Below are positions 45,091 through 53,323 of a stretch of DNA of 64,000 bases, piece by piece. How positions within the stretch are numbered: position 1 is the first letter of the stretch; every line of letters begins with the position of its first letter. The notes below the pieces were generated by a model. The model made no database searches. It was not told where the DNA came from and saw only the letters and a program-made list of their open reading frames with translations. The DNA is from Bacteroidales bacterium. Lineage in GTDB: Bacteria; Bacteroidota; Bacteroidia; Bacteroidales; P3. The DNA lies in contig JAFVCE010000017.1 in assembly GCA_017479385.1 (NCBI GenBank), forward strand, positions 62,001-126,000, written 5' to 3'. The translations under genes were made by a program, and so were the position numbers.

Positions 45091-45747
45091 ATGAAAAATA
45101 TCAACGGAATGGCTGCCCATACAGCCCTGTTTTTACTACAAGTCAAAGCTGTAAAGCTCAACAACGAACACCCTTTCACATGGGCTTCTGGTCGCAAATC
45201 GCCAATCTATTGCGACAATCGTGTAACCCTGTCCTACCCCGAAGTGCGCACCTTTATCCGCCAACGTTTCGTCGATATTGTCAACGAGGCGTGGGGCGAT
45301 GTTGATGTCATCGCTGGTGTGGCCACCGGTGGCATTGCCCAGGGCGCTCTCGTGGCTCAAGAACTTGGAAAGCCGTTTGTCTACGTCCGCTCCGAAGCAA
45401 AATCGCACGGCTTGACCAACCAGATTGAGGGCGAAATCCACGCTGGCCAGTCGGTTGTTGTTATCGAAGACCTCGTTTCGACCGGCAAAAGCAGCCTCGT
45501 AGCTGTCAACGCCCTGCGCGAAAAAGGTTGCCACGTCAAAGGTATGGCCGCCATCTTTACCTACGGCCTTGCCGTGGCTGCCAAAAACTTTGCCGATGCC
45601 GAAGTCGAACTCCATACCCTAACCGACTACGACACCCTTATCCAAGTCGCTCAAGAACAAGAATATATTCAAGATTCAGACCTCCAGTCGCTCGCTGCGT
45701 GGCGCAAAAATCCCGAGCAGTGGTCGGAGGAAAGAATGAACGGTTAA
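45091..45747 (+). CDS. pyrE: Orotate phosphoribosyltransferase
   Basis: A 218-residue pyrimidine-synthesis enzyme joining orotate to PRPP. The PRPP-binding motif is VVVIEDLVSTGKSS. The region WASGRKSPIYCDNR contains the conserved orotate-binding residues, and YVRSEAKSHGLTNQIEG is the mobile loop. The frame is open from 44938, but the start at 45091 (MKNINGMAAHTALFLLQ) fits the family. The upstream extension would run through the promoter. Confidence 0.95.
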   Translation: MKNINGMAAHTALFLLQVKAVKLNNEHPFTWASGRKSPIYCDNRVTLSYPEVRTFIRQRFVDIVNEAWGDVDVIAGVATGGIAQGALVAQELGKPFVYVRSEAKSHGLTNQIEGEIHAGQSVVVIEDLVSTGKSSLVAVNALREKGCHVKGMAAIFTYGLAVAAKNFADAEVELHTLTDYDTLIQVAQEQEYIQDSDLQSLAAWRKNPEQWSEERMNG

Positions 45748-45763
45748 CAAAAAACTTGATGTT

Positions 45764-46558
45764 TTGAAACCGCTGTGGTTCATACTGTTAGCGTTGCTGC
45801 CACTGGCGGCTACGAAAGCGCAAACCGCCGACTCGGCTGGCGTTTTGCATTTCTCGTTAGGCAACGTCGAGTTCGAGATGATTCCTGTCGAAGGTGGCAC
45901 CTTTATGATGGGAACCAACGTTGTCGACAAACGTAAACCCACCTACGAGGCCGAACGTCCAGCTCATGAGGTGACTATCGGCAGTTTCTATATGTCTCGT
46001 TTCGAGGTCACCCAGCCACTCTGGGTAGCCGTTATGGGGTCGAACCCATCGCAATGGCAAGACAACGACAGTCTCCCTGTCGAACAAGTATCGTGGACTG
46101 CCGCCCAGAATTTCGTCACCCTGTTGAGCCAAATGCTGGGCTATACCTTCCGACTCCCTACCGAGGCCGAGTGGGAGTATGCTGCCAAAGGTGGCAACCA
46201 GCGCCAACCAGCCATTTCTGCAGATAACCTATACGACCACGCTTGGTACTGTGCCAATAGCAAAGGACGAACCCATCCCGTGGGACAGAAGGCGCCCAAT
46301 GTATTAGGTTTATACGATATGGCTGGCAACGTTTCTGAATGGTGTTCAGACTGGATGAGCACCTATCAACCGACATCACAAACCAACCCCCAAGGGCCTC
46401 GCAATGGCGAAAGCCGCATACTGCGCGGCGGTAACTATAACAGCCCTTCCTACAACTGCACCGCCACAGACCGCTCTTGGTACTTGCCTCAGTCGGCATA
46501 CCAATATTTCGGCCTGCGCATAGTACTCGAATCGCTTGAACCACTGATAGATGACTGA
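45764..46558 (+). CDS. Formylglycine-generating-enzyme-fold (SUMF1) secreted protein
   Basis: A 264-residue protein with a signal peptide (FILLALLPLAATKAQ) and a complete FGE-sulfatase/SUMF1 domain: FEMIPVEGGTFMMGTN, SRFEVTQPLWVAVMGSNPS, PVEQVSWTAAQNFV, YTFRLPTEAEWEYAAKGG, GLYDMAGNVSEWCSDWM, RILRGGNYNSP and FGLRIVLE. The two catalytic cysteines of true formylglycine enzymes are not obvious, so it is more likely a lectin-like or GldJ/GldK-like member than a sulfatase activator. It begins with TTG; the nearby ATG at 45759 is out of frame. It lies 16 bases after pyrE. Confidence 0.8.
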   Translation: MKPLWFILLALLPLAATKAQTADSAGVLHFSLGNVEFEMIPVEGGTFMMGTNVVDKRKPTYEAERPAHEVTIGSFYMSRFEVTQPLWVAVMGSNPSQWQDNDSLPVEQVSWTAAQNFVTLLSQMLGYTFRLPTEAEWEYAAKGGNQRQPAISADNLYDHAWYCANSKGRTHPVGQKAPNVLGLYDMAGNVSEWCSDWMSTYQPTSQTNPQGPRNGESRILRGGNYNSPSYNCTATDRSWYLPQSAYQYFGLRIVLESLEPLIDD

Positions 46559-46561
46559 CCT

Positions 46562-47101
46562 ATGAAGACCGTATCCATATATGGCAAAAAGTTCAAGCTT
46601 TATATGAGCGACGCCGAAATAGAATCGACAGTGCAACGTTTGGCGCATACCATTTCGGCCGATTTTACCGGCATGAACCCCATTCTTTGCCCCGTATTGA
46701 CCGGCAGTTATATGTTCGCAGCCGACCTCTCGCGCCAGTTGACAATCGACCATGAGGTCAGTTTTGTTAAATTTTCCTCCTATCAAGGAATGAAGTCGAC
46801 AGGCAGTGTAAAGCCTATTCTCGACTACCCACGGTCGTGTCAAGGTCGAAGTGTGATTATAGTTGAAGACATTGTCGATACTGGTCTAACAATGGACTTT
46901 ATGCTTCGCCGCCTAAAGGAACTCGAACCAGCCTCCATTTCAATTTGTTCCTTCTTTTTTAAACCTACGAGTTTTAAGTATAACTTCAATATCGACTATA
47001 TAGGTCGCTCTATTCCAGATGATTTTGTTGTTGGCTATGGCCTTGATTACGATGAGTTTGGTCGCCATTTGCCAGACATTTATATATTGGACGAACAATG
47101 A
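46562..47101 (+). CDS. hpt: Hypoxanthine phosphoribosyltransferase
   Basis: A 179-residue purine-salvage enzyme converting hypoxanthine or guanine to nucleotides with PRPP. The PRPP loop is VIIVEDIVDTGLTMDF. The PVLTGSYMFAADLSRQ loop and C-terminal FVVGYGLDYDEFGRHLPDIYIL are diagnostic. It follows the SUMF1-like gene by three bases and overlaps the following lipoprotein start by four (ATGA), in an operon with pyrE. Confidence 0.95.
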   Translation: MKTVSIYGKKFKLYMSDAEIESTVQRLAHTISADFTGMNPILCPVLTGSYMFAADLSRQLTIDHEVSFVKFSSYQGMKSTGSVKPILDYPRSCQGRSVIIVEDIVDTGLTMDFMLRRLKELEPASISICSFFFKPTSFKYNFNIDYIGRSIPDDFVVGYGLDYDEFGRHLPDIYILDEQ

Positions 47102-47505
47102 AAAAAGGATTCTTTCGCAAACATGGTATCGCAACAACGCTGGCTTTGCTATTATTGCCATTGTTTGTAGCCTCGTGTGGAACCGACAGCAAAAAGCAAG
47201 GGCTCGAGCTGCAGCCCTCGCAGTTGTATGGTCTTTGGTACTCCGAAAGCAGCGTCACGCACGGCTATTGGCGATACAACAGCAATATGACCGGTACAGC
47301 ATGGGACCCAGATGAGGATGTTGAAGAAGGCGAGTCGAACACGATATTTACTTGGGAGGTGGAAGAAGACCAACTTACGCACATCTTTACAGGTATCGAA
47401 GGCTATCAGGCTGTGCCAAAGATATATACGGTAACTGCAATATCGGATAATGCTATGACCTGGAAGGACTCGTATGGTAATATTAAAACATTCACAAAGC
47501 AATGA
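47098..47505 (+). CDS. Small lipoprotein, lipocalin-like
   Basis: A 135-residue protein with a lipoprotein signal peptide (lipobox FVASC, about residue 27). The mature part begins QLYGLWYSES and has a predicted beta pattern (YWRYNSNMTGTAWD, FTWEVEEDQLTHIF, YTVTAISDNAMTWKD). This resembles small lipocalin-like Bacteroidetes lipoproteins. Its ligand is unknown. It is coupled by four-base overlaps to hpt upstream and the AsmA-like gene downstream, suggesting a shared transcript with an envelope role. Confidence 0.65.
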   Translation: MKKGFFRKHGIATTLALLLLPLFVASCGTDSKKQGLELQPSQLYGLWYSESSVTHGYWRYNSNMTGTAWDPDEDVEEGESNTIFTWEVEEDQLTHIFTGIEGYQAVPKIYTVTAISDNAMTWKDSYGNIKTFTKQ

Positions 47506-50500
47506 AGAAGGGACTTAAAATAGCATTAATCTCACTTGGTTCGCTCATCGGTCTGGTGCTGCTTGTGGTACTGCTTGTGTGTTATCTTGTATTCACCCCA
47601 TCGCGATTGACTTCGATTGTGAATAAGGTTGCAGACAAAGTCCTTCTGTGTGATGCTGAGTTCGAGTCGGTCGACCTGACACTTTTATCCACCTTCCCAG
47701 ATGCTGGCTTGAAGATAAAGAACGTCTTGGTTATCAATCCGTTCGATGGAGCACAGTCCGACACTTTAGCCGCGATTGGCAGCCTAACGGTTGGTCTTGA
47801 CGTAAAGGCATACCTACAAGATAAAAACATAATTGTCCATCAAGTCGAGCTAAAAGACGTGTTAGCCAATCTTTACACCGACTCGTGCGGAAACTCAAAT
47901 TTCAATATTTTCAACTCTTCAGACACCACAGAGGATGATAACGATACCTCTTCGTTCTCAATGCCCAATATACTTGATATAAAGTCTGTTGAATTCTCTA
48001 ATCTCAACTTGAACTTTAATAGCGAAGCACAAAACATTCTCGCTTCGCTCTCGAACATTGCCCTGTCGCTCAAAGGCCAGTTGAAGGAGGAAAAAATCAA
48101 TGCAAAACTCAAGCTGAACTTTGATATTGATACTTTGCAAATGCTTGATTCGCTTGGTAGTACAACTCTTGCAACACACCTTAATGACGTTGCCCTCAAA
48201 CTCTCTGTTGCAGGCGACCTCGACACAGCCTCGGGCAAACTCAACCTTTCCGTTCCTAAAGGCAAGGTCTCGTTGAGTGGAACGGAATATGTTACTAATA
48301 CTCTCTATACAAGCGATAAAGATTTACTTCAAGCGGAGTTACCTTTTGCGCTGAAATACAATGATTTTATTGTCGGTATTGACGATGCTACTTTAAGTCT
48401 TGATGATTATAAATTCTTTATTTCAGGCCTCTTGAATCTACCGAAAGATGACCGACCACTCTCGACAGACTTAGCATTATCTACCTCTACGCTTCATATA
48501 AAACCGCTGTTAGACATTCTGCCGCCTGCGTTTACCTCGTGGCGAAAGGGAATGTCCGTCGATGGCGACGCAAAGTTAGAGGCTACAGTTGTTGGTGAGG
48601 TAACAGACTCTACAATGCCGATTATCAACGCTTTCGTCAGTTTTGCTGACGGCAAATTTTCCTATCCCAAGGCTTTGCCTTACAAGCTTGACCATATTGG
48701 TGCAGACCTTGCCGCGTATGTTGATTTGTCTAAAGGTGGAGTTAGTAGCGTAGATATCAAGAAGTTGAAAGCGCATACCCGCAGCACCAATGTGTCTGTT
48801 ACGGGTCATGTAAGCGACTTGATGGGCAATATGCACATCGATGCTCGAATAAAAGGCTCGGCTCCGTTTGCCGACCTCGAGCCATTGTTGCCAGACAGCC
48901 TTCCACTCGCAGCCAGTTGCGACATTGACATAGATGTGGCTCTCAATTCTTATTTGAGTCAGTTAACCGATGTCGACCTTGAGCACATCAATGCTTCGGG
49001 TATGGTTAAAATAAAGAACCTCGATGCTGTTTACGATTCGATTACAGCCCAGTCGCCGAACCTCGATATTGCGTTGAACTTGCCAGCCAAAAATAACAAA
49101 GATAAGGTTGCTTCGGCTCATCTGACAAGTAGCAATTTGAAGGTTCAGATGCCTCAGTCTGGTTTAAGTGTTGGTTTAAATAATGCGGATATTGATTTGA
49201 ATATCAATAATATACTAAAGCAACAAGCTGCACCATATATTGCTCTCAAGACAGGCGAAGTTGAGGGTCAATACGATTCTATAATGTTCTCGTTGGGGGG
49301 GATAAACCTTTCTGGCAGTGCGCGACTCGATTCGACCCAAACCAACATTTTGCGCAAGTTTAATCCAAACCTTGACATCGACCTCCATAGCGTTGTGGCT
49401 TATTCGCCTGATTTGCCCGATGCTGTGCGTATGCCCCAATTCCAGTTTAACTATTCTCCGGAGGTTTGCAACATCAAGTCGCTCGACTTGCGAGTCGGAA
49501 TGTCCGAGTTCCAACTCTACGGCGAAGTTTTCAACCTCGAGGAGTGGCTTTCGCACGAGGCAATGTTAAAGGGAGACCTCAATTTTGTGTCGGATTATGC
49601 TGACGTTGACCAACTTATGTCGCTCGTCAGTGGCCTGGGCTCCGACCCCGATACACTCGAATCCCAGCGCGAGGAAGACAAAGTTGACAAAGAGGCCAAC
49701 CCCTTCATCGTTCCTCGCGATGTGAACCTCACGCTCAACACCCACGTCAAACGAGCAATCGCCTTTGGCAACGACTTGAGCGACGTGGCAGGTTCGCTAA
49801 CCATCAACGATGGTACCGCCATCCTCGACCAGATGGGTTTTGTGTGTAAAGCTGCAACGATGCAACTAACGGCTATATACCGCTCGCCAAGGCCTAACAA
49901 CCTGTTTGTTGCTCTCGACTTCCATCTGCTTGATATACAGATTGATGAGTTGTTGAAGATGATACCGACCGTAGATACACTCGTGCCGATGTTGGCCGCC
50001 TTTAAGGGAAATGCCAACTTCCATCTCGCTGGCGAATCTTACCTCTTTGCCAACTATAAGCCAAAGATGAGCACCCTGCTTGGTTCGGCCGCCATCAACG
50101 GCAAAAACCTTGTGGTGTTCGACAACGAGACTCTTTCGCAGGTGGCCAAGCTCATGCAGCTCAAGTCGTGGAAAGAAAAGGATAACACCATCCATGTCGA
50201 TAGTATCAGCGTCGAGTTGACCTGCTTCCGCAAAGAAATTGAGGTCTTCCCGTTCGTGGTCAGCATTGGCAACTACAGTTTTTGCGCAGCTGGCAAACAT
50301 AACCTTGACAATTTCGGAAACTACCACCTCGAACTGCTTAAAAATCCGTTACTTGCGCGCGTGGCAGTCGACGTGAACGGTCCTCTGAGCAAGCCCCAAA
50401 TCAAGTTGGGCAGCATTCAGTATGCCGACCTCTATAAGCCAGAAAAACAGGGCGCTGCCGAGGCACAAGCCATGAAAATGAAGGCCATGGTGCGTAGTGC

Positions 50501-50522
50501 GTTGGAGGCCAACGTTAGGTAA
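47502..50522 (+). CDS. AsmA-family protein
   Basis: A 1006-residue protein with one N-terminal membrane helix (ALISLGSLIGLVLLVVLLVCYLVF) and a long periplasmic body. The start VFTPSRLTSIVNKVADKVL and following strand are the AsmA N-terminal domain. The body shows repeating short strand units like those of AsmA/TamB bridge proteins that carry lipids between membranes, ending in an AsmA_2-like C-terminus (KQPQIKLGSIQYADL region). The first two thirds use AT-rich codons and the last third GC-rich ones. It is translationally coupled to the preceding lipoprotein. Confidence 0.85.
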   Translation: MKKGLKIALISLGSLIGLVLLVVLLVCYLVFTPSRLTSIVNKVADKVLLCDAEFESVDLTLLSTFPDAGLKIKNVLVINPFDGAQSDTLAAIGSLTVGLDVKAYLQDKNIIVHQVELKDVLANLYTDSCGNSNFNIFNSSDTTEDDNDTSSFSMPNILDIKSVEFSNLNLNFNSEAQNILASLSNIALSLKGQLKEEKINAKLKLNFDIDTLQMLDSLGSTTLATHLNDVALKLSVAGDLDTASGKLNLSVPKGKVSLSGTEYVTNTLYTSDKDLLQAELPFALKYNDFIVGIDDATLSLDDYKFFISGLLNLPKDDRPLSTDLALSTSTLHIKPLLDILPPAFTSWRKGMSVDGDAKLEATVVGEVTDSTMPIINAFVSFADGKFSYPKALPYKLDHIGADLAAYVDLSKGGVSSVDIKKLKAHTRSTNVSVTGHVSDLMGNMHIDARIKGSAPFADLEPLLPDSLPLAASCDIDIDVALNSYLSQLTDVDLEHINASGMVKIKNLDAVYDSITAQSPNLDIALNLPAKNNKDKVASAHLTSSNLKVQMPQSGLSVGLNNADIDLNINNILKQQAAPYIALKTGEVEGQYDSIMFSLGGINLSGSARLDSTQTNILRKFNPNLDIDLHSVVAYSPDLPDAVRMPQFQFNYSPEVCNIKSLDLRVGMSEFQLYGEVFNLEEWLSHEAMLKGDLNFVSDYADVDQLMSLVSGLGSDPDTLESQREEDKVDKEANPFIVPRDVNLTLNTHVKRAIAFGNDLSDVAGSLTINDGTAILDQMGFVCKAATMQLTAIYRSPRPNNLFVALDFHLLDIQIDELLKMIPTVDTLVPMLAAFKGNANFHLAGESYLFANYKPKMSTLLGSAAINGKNLVVFDNETLSQVAKLMQLKSWKEKDNTIHVDSISVELTCFRKEIEVFPFVVSIGNYSFCAAGKHNLDNFGNYHLELLKNPLLARVAVDVNGPLSKPQIKLGSIQYADLYKPEKQGAAEAQAMKMKAMVRSALEANVR

Positions 50523-50538
50523 AAAAAGTTAAATGGTG

Positions 50539-50568
50539 TTTGTATTCAAAAAAAAATATGTAAATTTG
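50539..50568 (+). promoter_or_regulatory. Promoter of the thioredoxin-fold gene at 50625
   Basis: TTTG (50539-50542), 18 bases, TAAATTTG (50561-50568) is close to the Bacteroidetes consensus. Transcription would begin about 50574, giving a leader of about 50 bases. Confidence 0.65.
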
Positions 50569-50624
50569 CACATATAACCACAATTCGGAATGCTCCACAA
50601 CAGGTTGAAAATGAGTTTATAACA

Positions 50625-52124
50625 ATGAAAAACAAGGTCACAAAACGCTCGCATTGCCTCTCGGTTGCCGCATTGGTGCTACTTTTATCGGCGCTGACGC
50701 ATACTTCGGCCGTGGCACAAACCAACGTGGTGTTGCGTGGCCAGACCGTGAATTGCGCCGACAAGGAAATAGGCCTCTACACTTATAGTGACCAACTGTC
50801 GCAAGAAGAGATTTTGCTCGATAACACACTGATTGACAGTACCCAAAGTTTCGAGCTCAAGACCTACATAAACTATCCAACACTGGTTTTTGTGCAGATT
50901 GAGAACTATAGCCAGTCGTTCTATATCGAACCAGGACGAACCTACGATATATACATCCCGCGCTTCGATTGGAATATGGACGAGTCGCGCAACGTCTATC
51001 TTGACCCCGAAGCGCTCACGCTCGAATTTATGAACCTGCCGCCCGACGAACTTAACCTACAAATAGGCCGTTTCGACGAATTTGTGGACAGTTTTGTGCA
51101 GGCCAATATCTATTTCTTCGACAACCGCTTCCGTCCTCAAGGTCGCTATTTCGACACGTTGGTGAAAACTGTTGAAGAAACATTCACCACCACCGATAAC
51201 GAATTTTTTGAGCGTTACAAACGCTACACCCTCGCCCAAATGCGCTACCAATTCCGCTTCACGTCGCGCCGCGCTACAATCGAAAAGCAGATAGCCATGC
51301 AGCCCATACTCTACTACGACGAGAGTTATATGTCGCTCTTTTTCAGCCTGTTCGAGAACAGCATATCGAAGGGAACCGGCCACATCGGCCTGCAACGGCT
51401 GATAGATTGGGTAGACCATTGCGACCTTGACCGTATGCTCGACTCGCTTGGCCTCGACCCACTCTTGCGCAACGAGCAAGTGCGCGAACTGGCTGCCCTG
51501 CAGGCTCTCAAGGAGGCTTATTACAGTCGCCATTATCGTCGCGACAACGTGCTATGTATGGTCGAGAGGCTGGCGACCGAAACCAAATTTCCCGACCATC
51601 GCAAACTGGCCAACAACCTCATGCTTTCGTTTCGCAAATTAGAAAAAGGTGTCGAGGTGCCAAGCGTCACGCTGCTCGATGTTGATAAAAATCCGGTCAG
51701 TCTCGACGCGTTTCGTGGTAAGTGGGTCTACCTCAGTTTTGTACGTGTGAGCGACCCCAATTCCTTGAGCGAAATCCGAACTTTGGCCCACTTCCGCGAC
51801 AGCGTCTACTCGCGCAGCAGCAACATCGAGTTTGTCACAATCGACTGCGACCGCGAGTTCCAAAAAATGTACCATTTTCTGCGCAACAACCCCCATGGTA
51901 GCAACCGCTACAACTGGACATGGCTCCATTTTGGTGGCAATTTCAGACTCCTCGAACAGTTTGGAGTGGTTTCGTACCCCACGTTCCTCCTCATCAACCC
52001 AGAGGGTGAGCTCCATTTCACCATAACCCCACCTCCGGCTTCGGGCATACTGCTCAACGGCCCGTGGGAGCCTCGCCCCAAGCAAGAAGCACCCACTGGC
52101 ACCCCGTTCTACCAGTTACACTAA
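50625..52124 (+). CDS. TlpA-like protein without a redox cysteine pair
   Basis: A 499-residue secreted protein (signal peptide to AVAQ). The N-terminal beta domain resembles DUF4369. The C-terminal part is a TlpA-type thioredoxin fold: PSVTLLDVDKNPVSLDAFRGKWVYLSF, a loop where CxxC would be (VRVSDPNSLSEIR, no cysteine), FVTIDCDREFQ, and the cis-proline loop VVSYPTFLLINPEGE. It therefore cannot do thiol-disulfide exchange and may be a binding or structural protein. It faces the DUF4369 lipoprotein at 52557 tail to tail. Confidence 0.75.
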   Translation: MKNKVTKRSHCLSVAALVLLLSALTHTSAVAQTNVVLRGQTVNCADKEIGLYTYSDQLSQEEILLDNTLIDSTQSFELKTYINYPTLVFVQIENYSQSFYIEPGRTYDIYIPRFDWNMDESRNVYLDPEALTLEFMNLPPDELNLQIGRFDEFVDSFVQANIYFFDNRFRPQGRYFDTLVKTVEETFTTTDNEFFERYKRYTLAQMRYQFRFTSRRATIEKQIAMQPILYYDESYMSLFFSLFENSISKGTGHIGLQRLIDWVDHCDLDRMLDSLGLDPLLRNEQVRELAALQALKEAYYSRHYRRDNVLCMVERLATETKFPDHRKLANNLMLSFRKLEKGVEVPSVTLLDVDKNPVSLDAFRGKWVYLSFVRVSDPNSLSEIRTLAHFRDSVYSRSSNIEFVTIDCDREFQKMYHFLRNNPHGSNRYNWTWLHFGGNFRLLEQFGVVSYPTFLLINPEGELHFTITPPPASGILLNGPWEPRPKQEAPTGTPFYQLH

Positions 52125-52225
52125 CCACACAACTGGCGATACTGCCATCAACCACCACCCACAGACCATCAAAAACCGCTTAATGCTCGCCCAATAGCAG
52201 GGCAAAAGATAAGCCAACATTGCCT

Positions 52226-52247
52226 CCTCCTCGCTCGAGCGAGGAGG
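52226..52247. terminator. Perfect 22-bp GC-rich palindrome
   Basis: CCTCCTCGCTC followed directly by its exact inverse complement gives an 11-base-pair perfect inverted repeat centred on TCGA. It lies 102 bases after the stop of the gene at 52124, inside a convergent spacer. No T-run follows on either strand, so termination is only one possible role; a protein-binding site is another. Confidence 0.4.
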
Positions 52248-52269
52248 TAAAGTAGGATAGTTTACGCTT

Positions 52270-52375
52270 GCTAACTGCTTGATTTACAAGTGCTATTCGA
52301 CCTCAATACGACCTTAACCCCTCTTTAATAGGTCTTCAATACTGAATGACAGGTAGTTACAGAAGCCGAAACTAT
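52270..52375 (+). repeat. Dispersed 11-bp-unit repeat, copy C (core array 52298-52341)
   Basis: Units CGACCTCAATA (52298), CGACCTTAACC (52309), CCTCTTTAATA (52320) and GGTCTTCAATA (52331). Left flank TAACTGCTTGATTTACAAGTGC and right flank CTGAATGACAGGTAGTTACAGAAGCCGAAAC correspond to those of copies A, B and D. It lies in the 432-base spacer between the convergent genes ending at 52124 and 52557. Apart from the palindrome at 52226 and a run of T after 52379, I see nothing else in that spacer. Confidence 0.85.
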
Positions 52376-52556
52376 CTGTTTTTTTTTTCGTTTTTTTAAG
52401 AATTGGGAAGGGTTGTGCCACTCGGCCCTGGTGGTGGCGATAGTCTGTTGGTTGAGGGTTGGGTTTTGAAGGTTAAGGTCACACTCCCCTAATATGAAGC
52501 ACGCGATGTTGCTCAGTTTTGGTTAAACAGCTTTGTGTACGGTTGTTCACGTCGCA

Positions 52557-53318
52557 CTATTGCGCCTGTTGTTGGGCGAGTTGGAAGCGCAGGCGCTCTA
52601 CCGTGTTCTTGAAATGAATGGTGTGAGGGTTTTCGGGGCATTGCTCTTGCAGCCCTTCGAGCACGAGCTCGTAGTAGTCGAATCCGTTCTCGGGCGTGAT
52701 GAGAGAGCGATTGTTGAACGGCTTGTAGAGGGCTATCAGTGTGGCAAGCGAGCCAGAATTTTCCTCAATAAAGCGGCAGATATATTGCTGTTGGGCCTCG
52801 AAGGCGAGCCGGTATATGGAGTCGGTCTCGGCTTTCTTGGCCTTTTGTTCGGCAGCGGTGATTAGGCCGCCGGCCAGCAGTTGGCTGTAGTGTTGGGTGG
52901 TATCGACCAGTTCGATGATAAGCCGCGAACCGTCGTTGGTGTAGTCTTGCAGCTGCCAAAGGAGTATTGATTCGGGCGAGCCGCTCACGTCGTAGGTCAT
53001 CGAGAGGTTGGCGTAGTTGGCGTCGAGAACTATCTTTTCTCCATAGTCGGGCAGAATGACGGCGTAGTTATCGGCCGTAGTGTGCAGGTTGTACAGGCTG
53101 CGATAGGGCATACGGTAGGTGTATTTGTAGTGCCCACGGCCGTCGAGCGCGATAGAGTCGATGAAGAGGGGCCCATTTGGGGTGAGCTCTTCGAGGTAAA
53201 GACTTTTTCCCTCGCCGCCTGTGATTGTGCCGCTGATGGTGAAGCTTTTTTGGTGGCAGGCGGTGGCGAGCAGTAGTGTGAGCATGGCCACAAAGAGGAC
53301 TGTGGTGTAGCGTTTCAT
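52557..53318 (-). CDS. DUF4369 lipoprotein lacking a thioredoxin domain
   Basis: A 253-residue lipoprotein (lipobox LATAC near residue 21). The beginning (FTISGTITGGEGKSLYLEEL...IDSIALDGRGHYKYTY) is a DUF4369 beta domain as found at the start of TlpA-like proteins. The remainder is helical (EQKAKKAETDSIYRLAFEAQQQYICRFIEE) and stops where the thioredoxin domain normally begins. It may bind rather than reduce its target. It follows aroC by five bases in an operon headed by butyrate kinase. Confidence 0.72.
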   Translation of the reverse strand: MKRYTTVLFVAMLTLLLATACHQKSFTISGTITGGEGKSLYLEELTPNGPLFIDSIALDGRGHYKYTYRMPYRSLYNLHTTADNYAVILPDYGEKIVLDANYANLSMTYDVSGSPESILLWQLQDYTNDGSRLIIELVDTTQHYSQLLAGGLITAAEQKAKKAETDSIYRLAFEAQQQYICRFIEENSGSLATLIALYKPFNNRSLITPENGFDYYELVLEGLQEQCPENPHTIHFKNTVERLRFQLAQQQAQ

Positions 53319-53323
53319 CGGGG

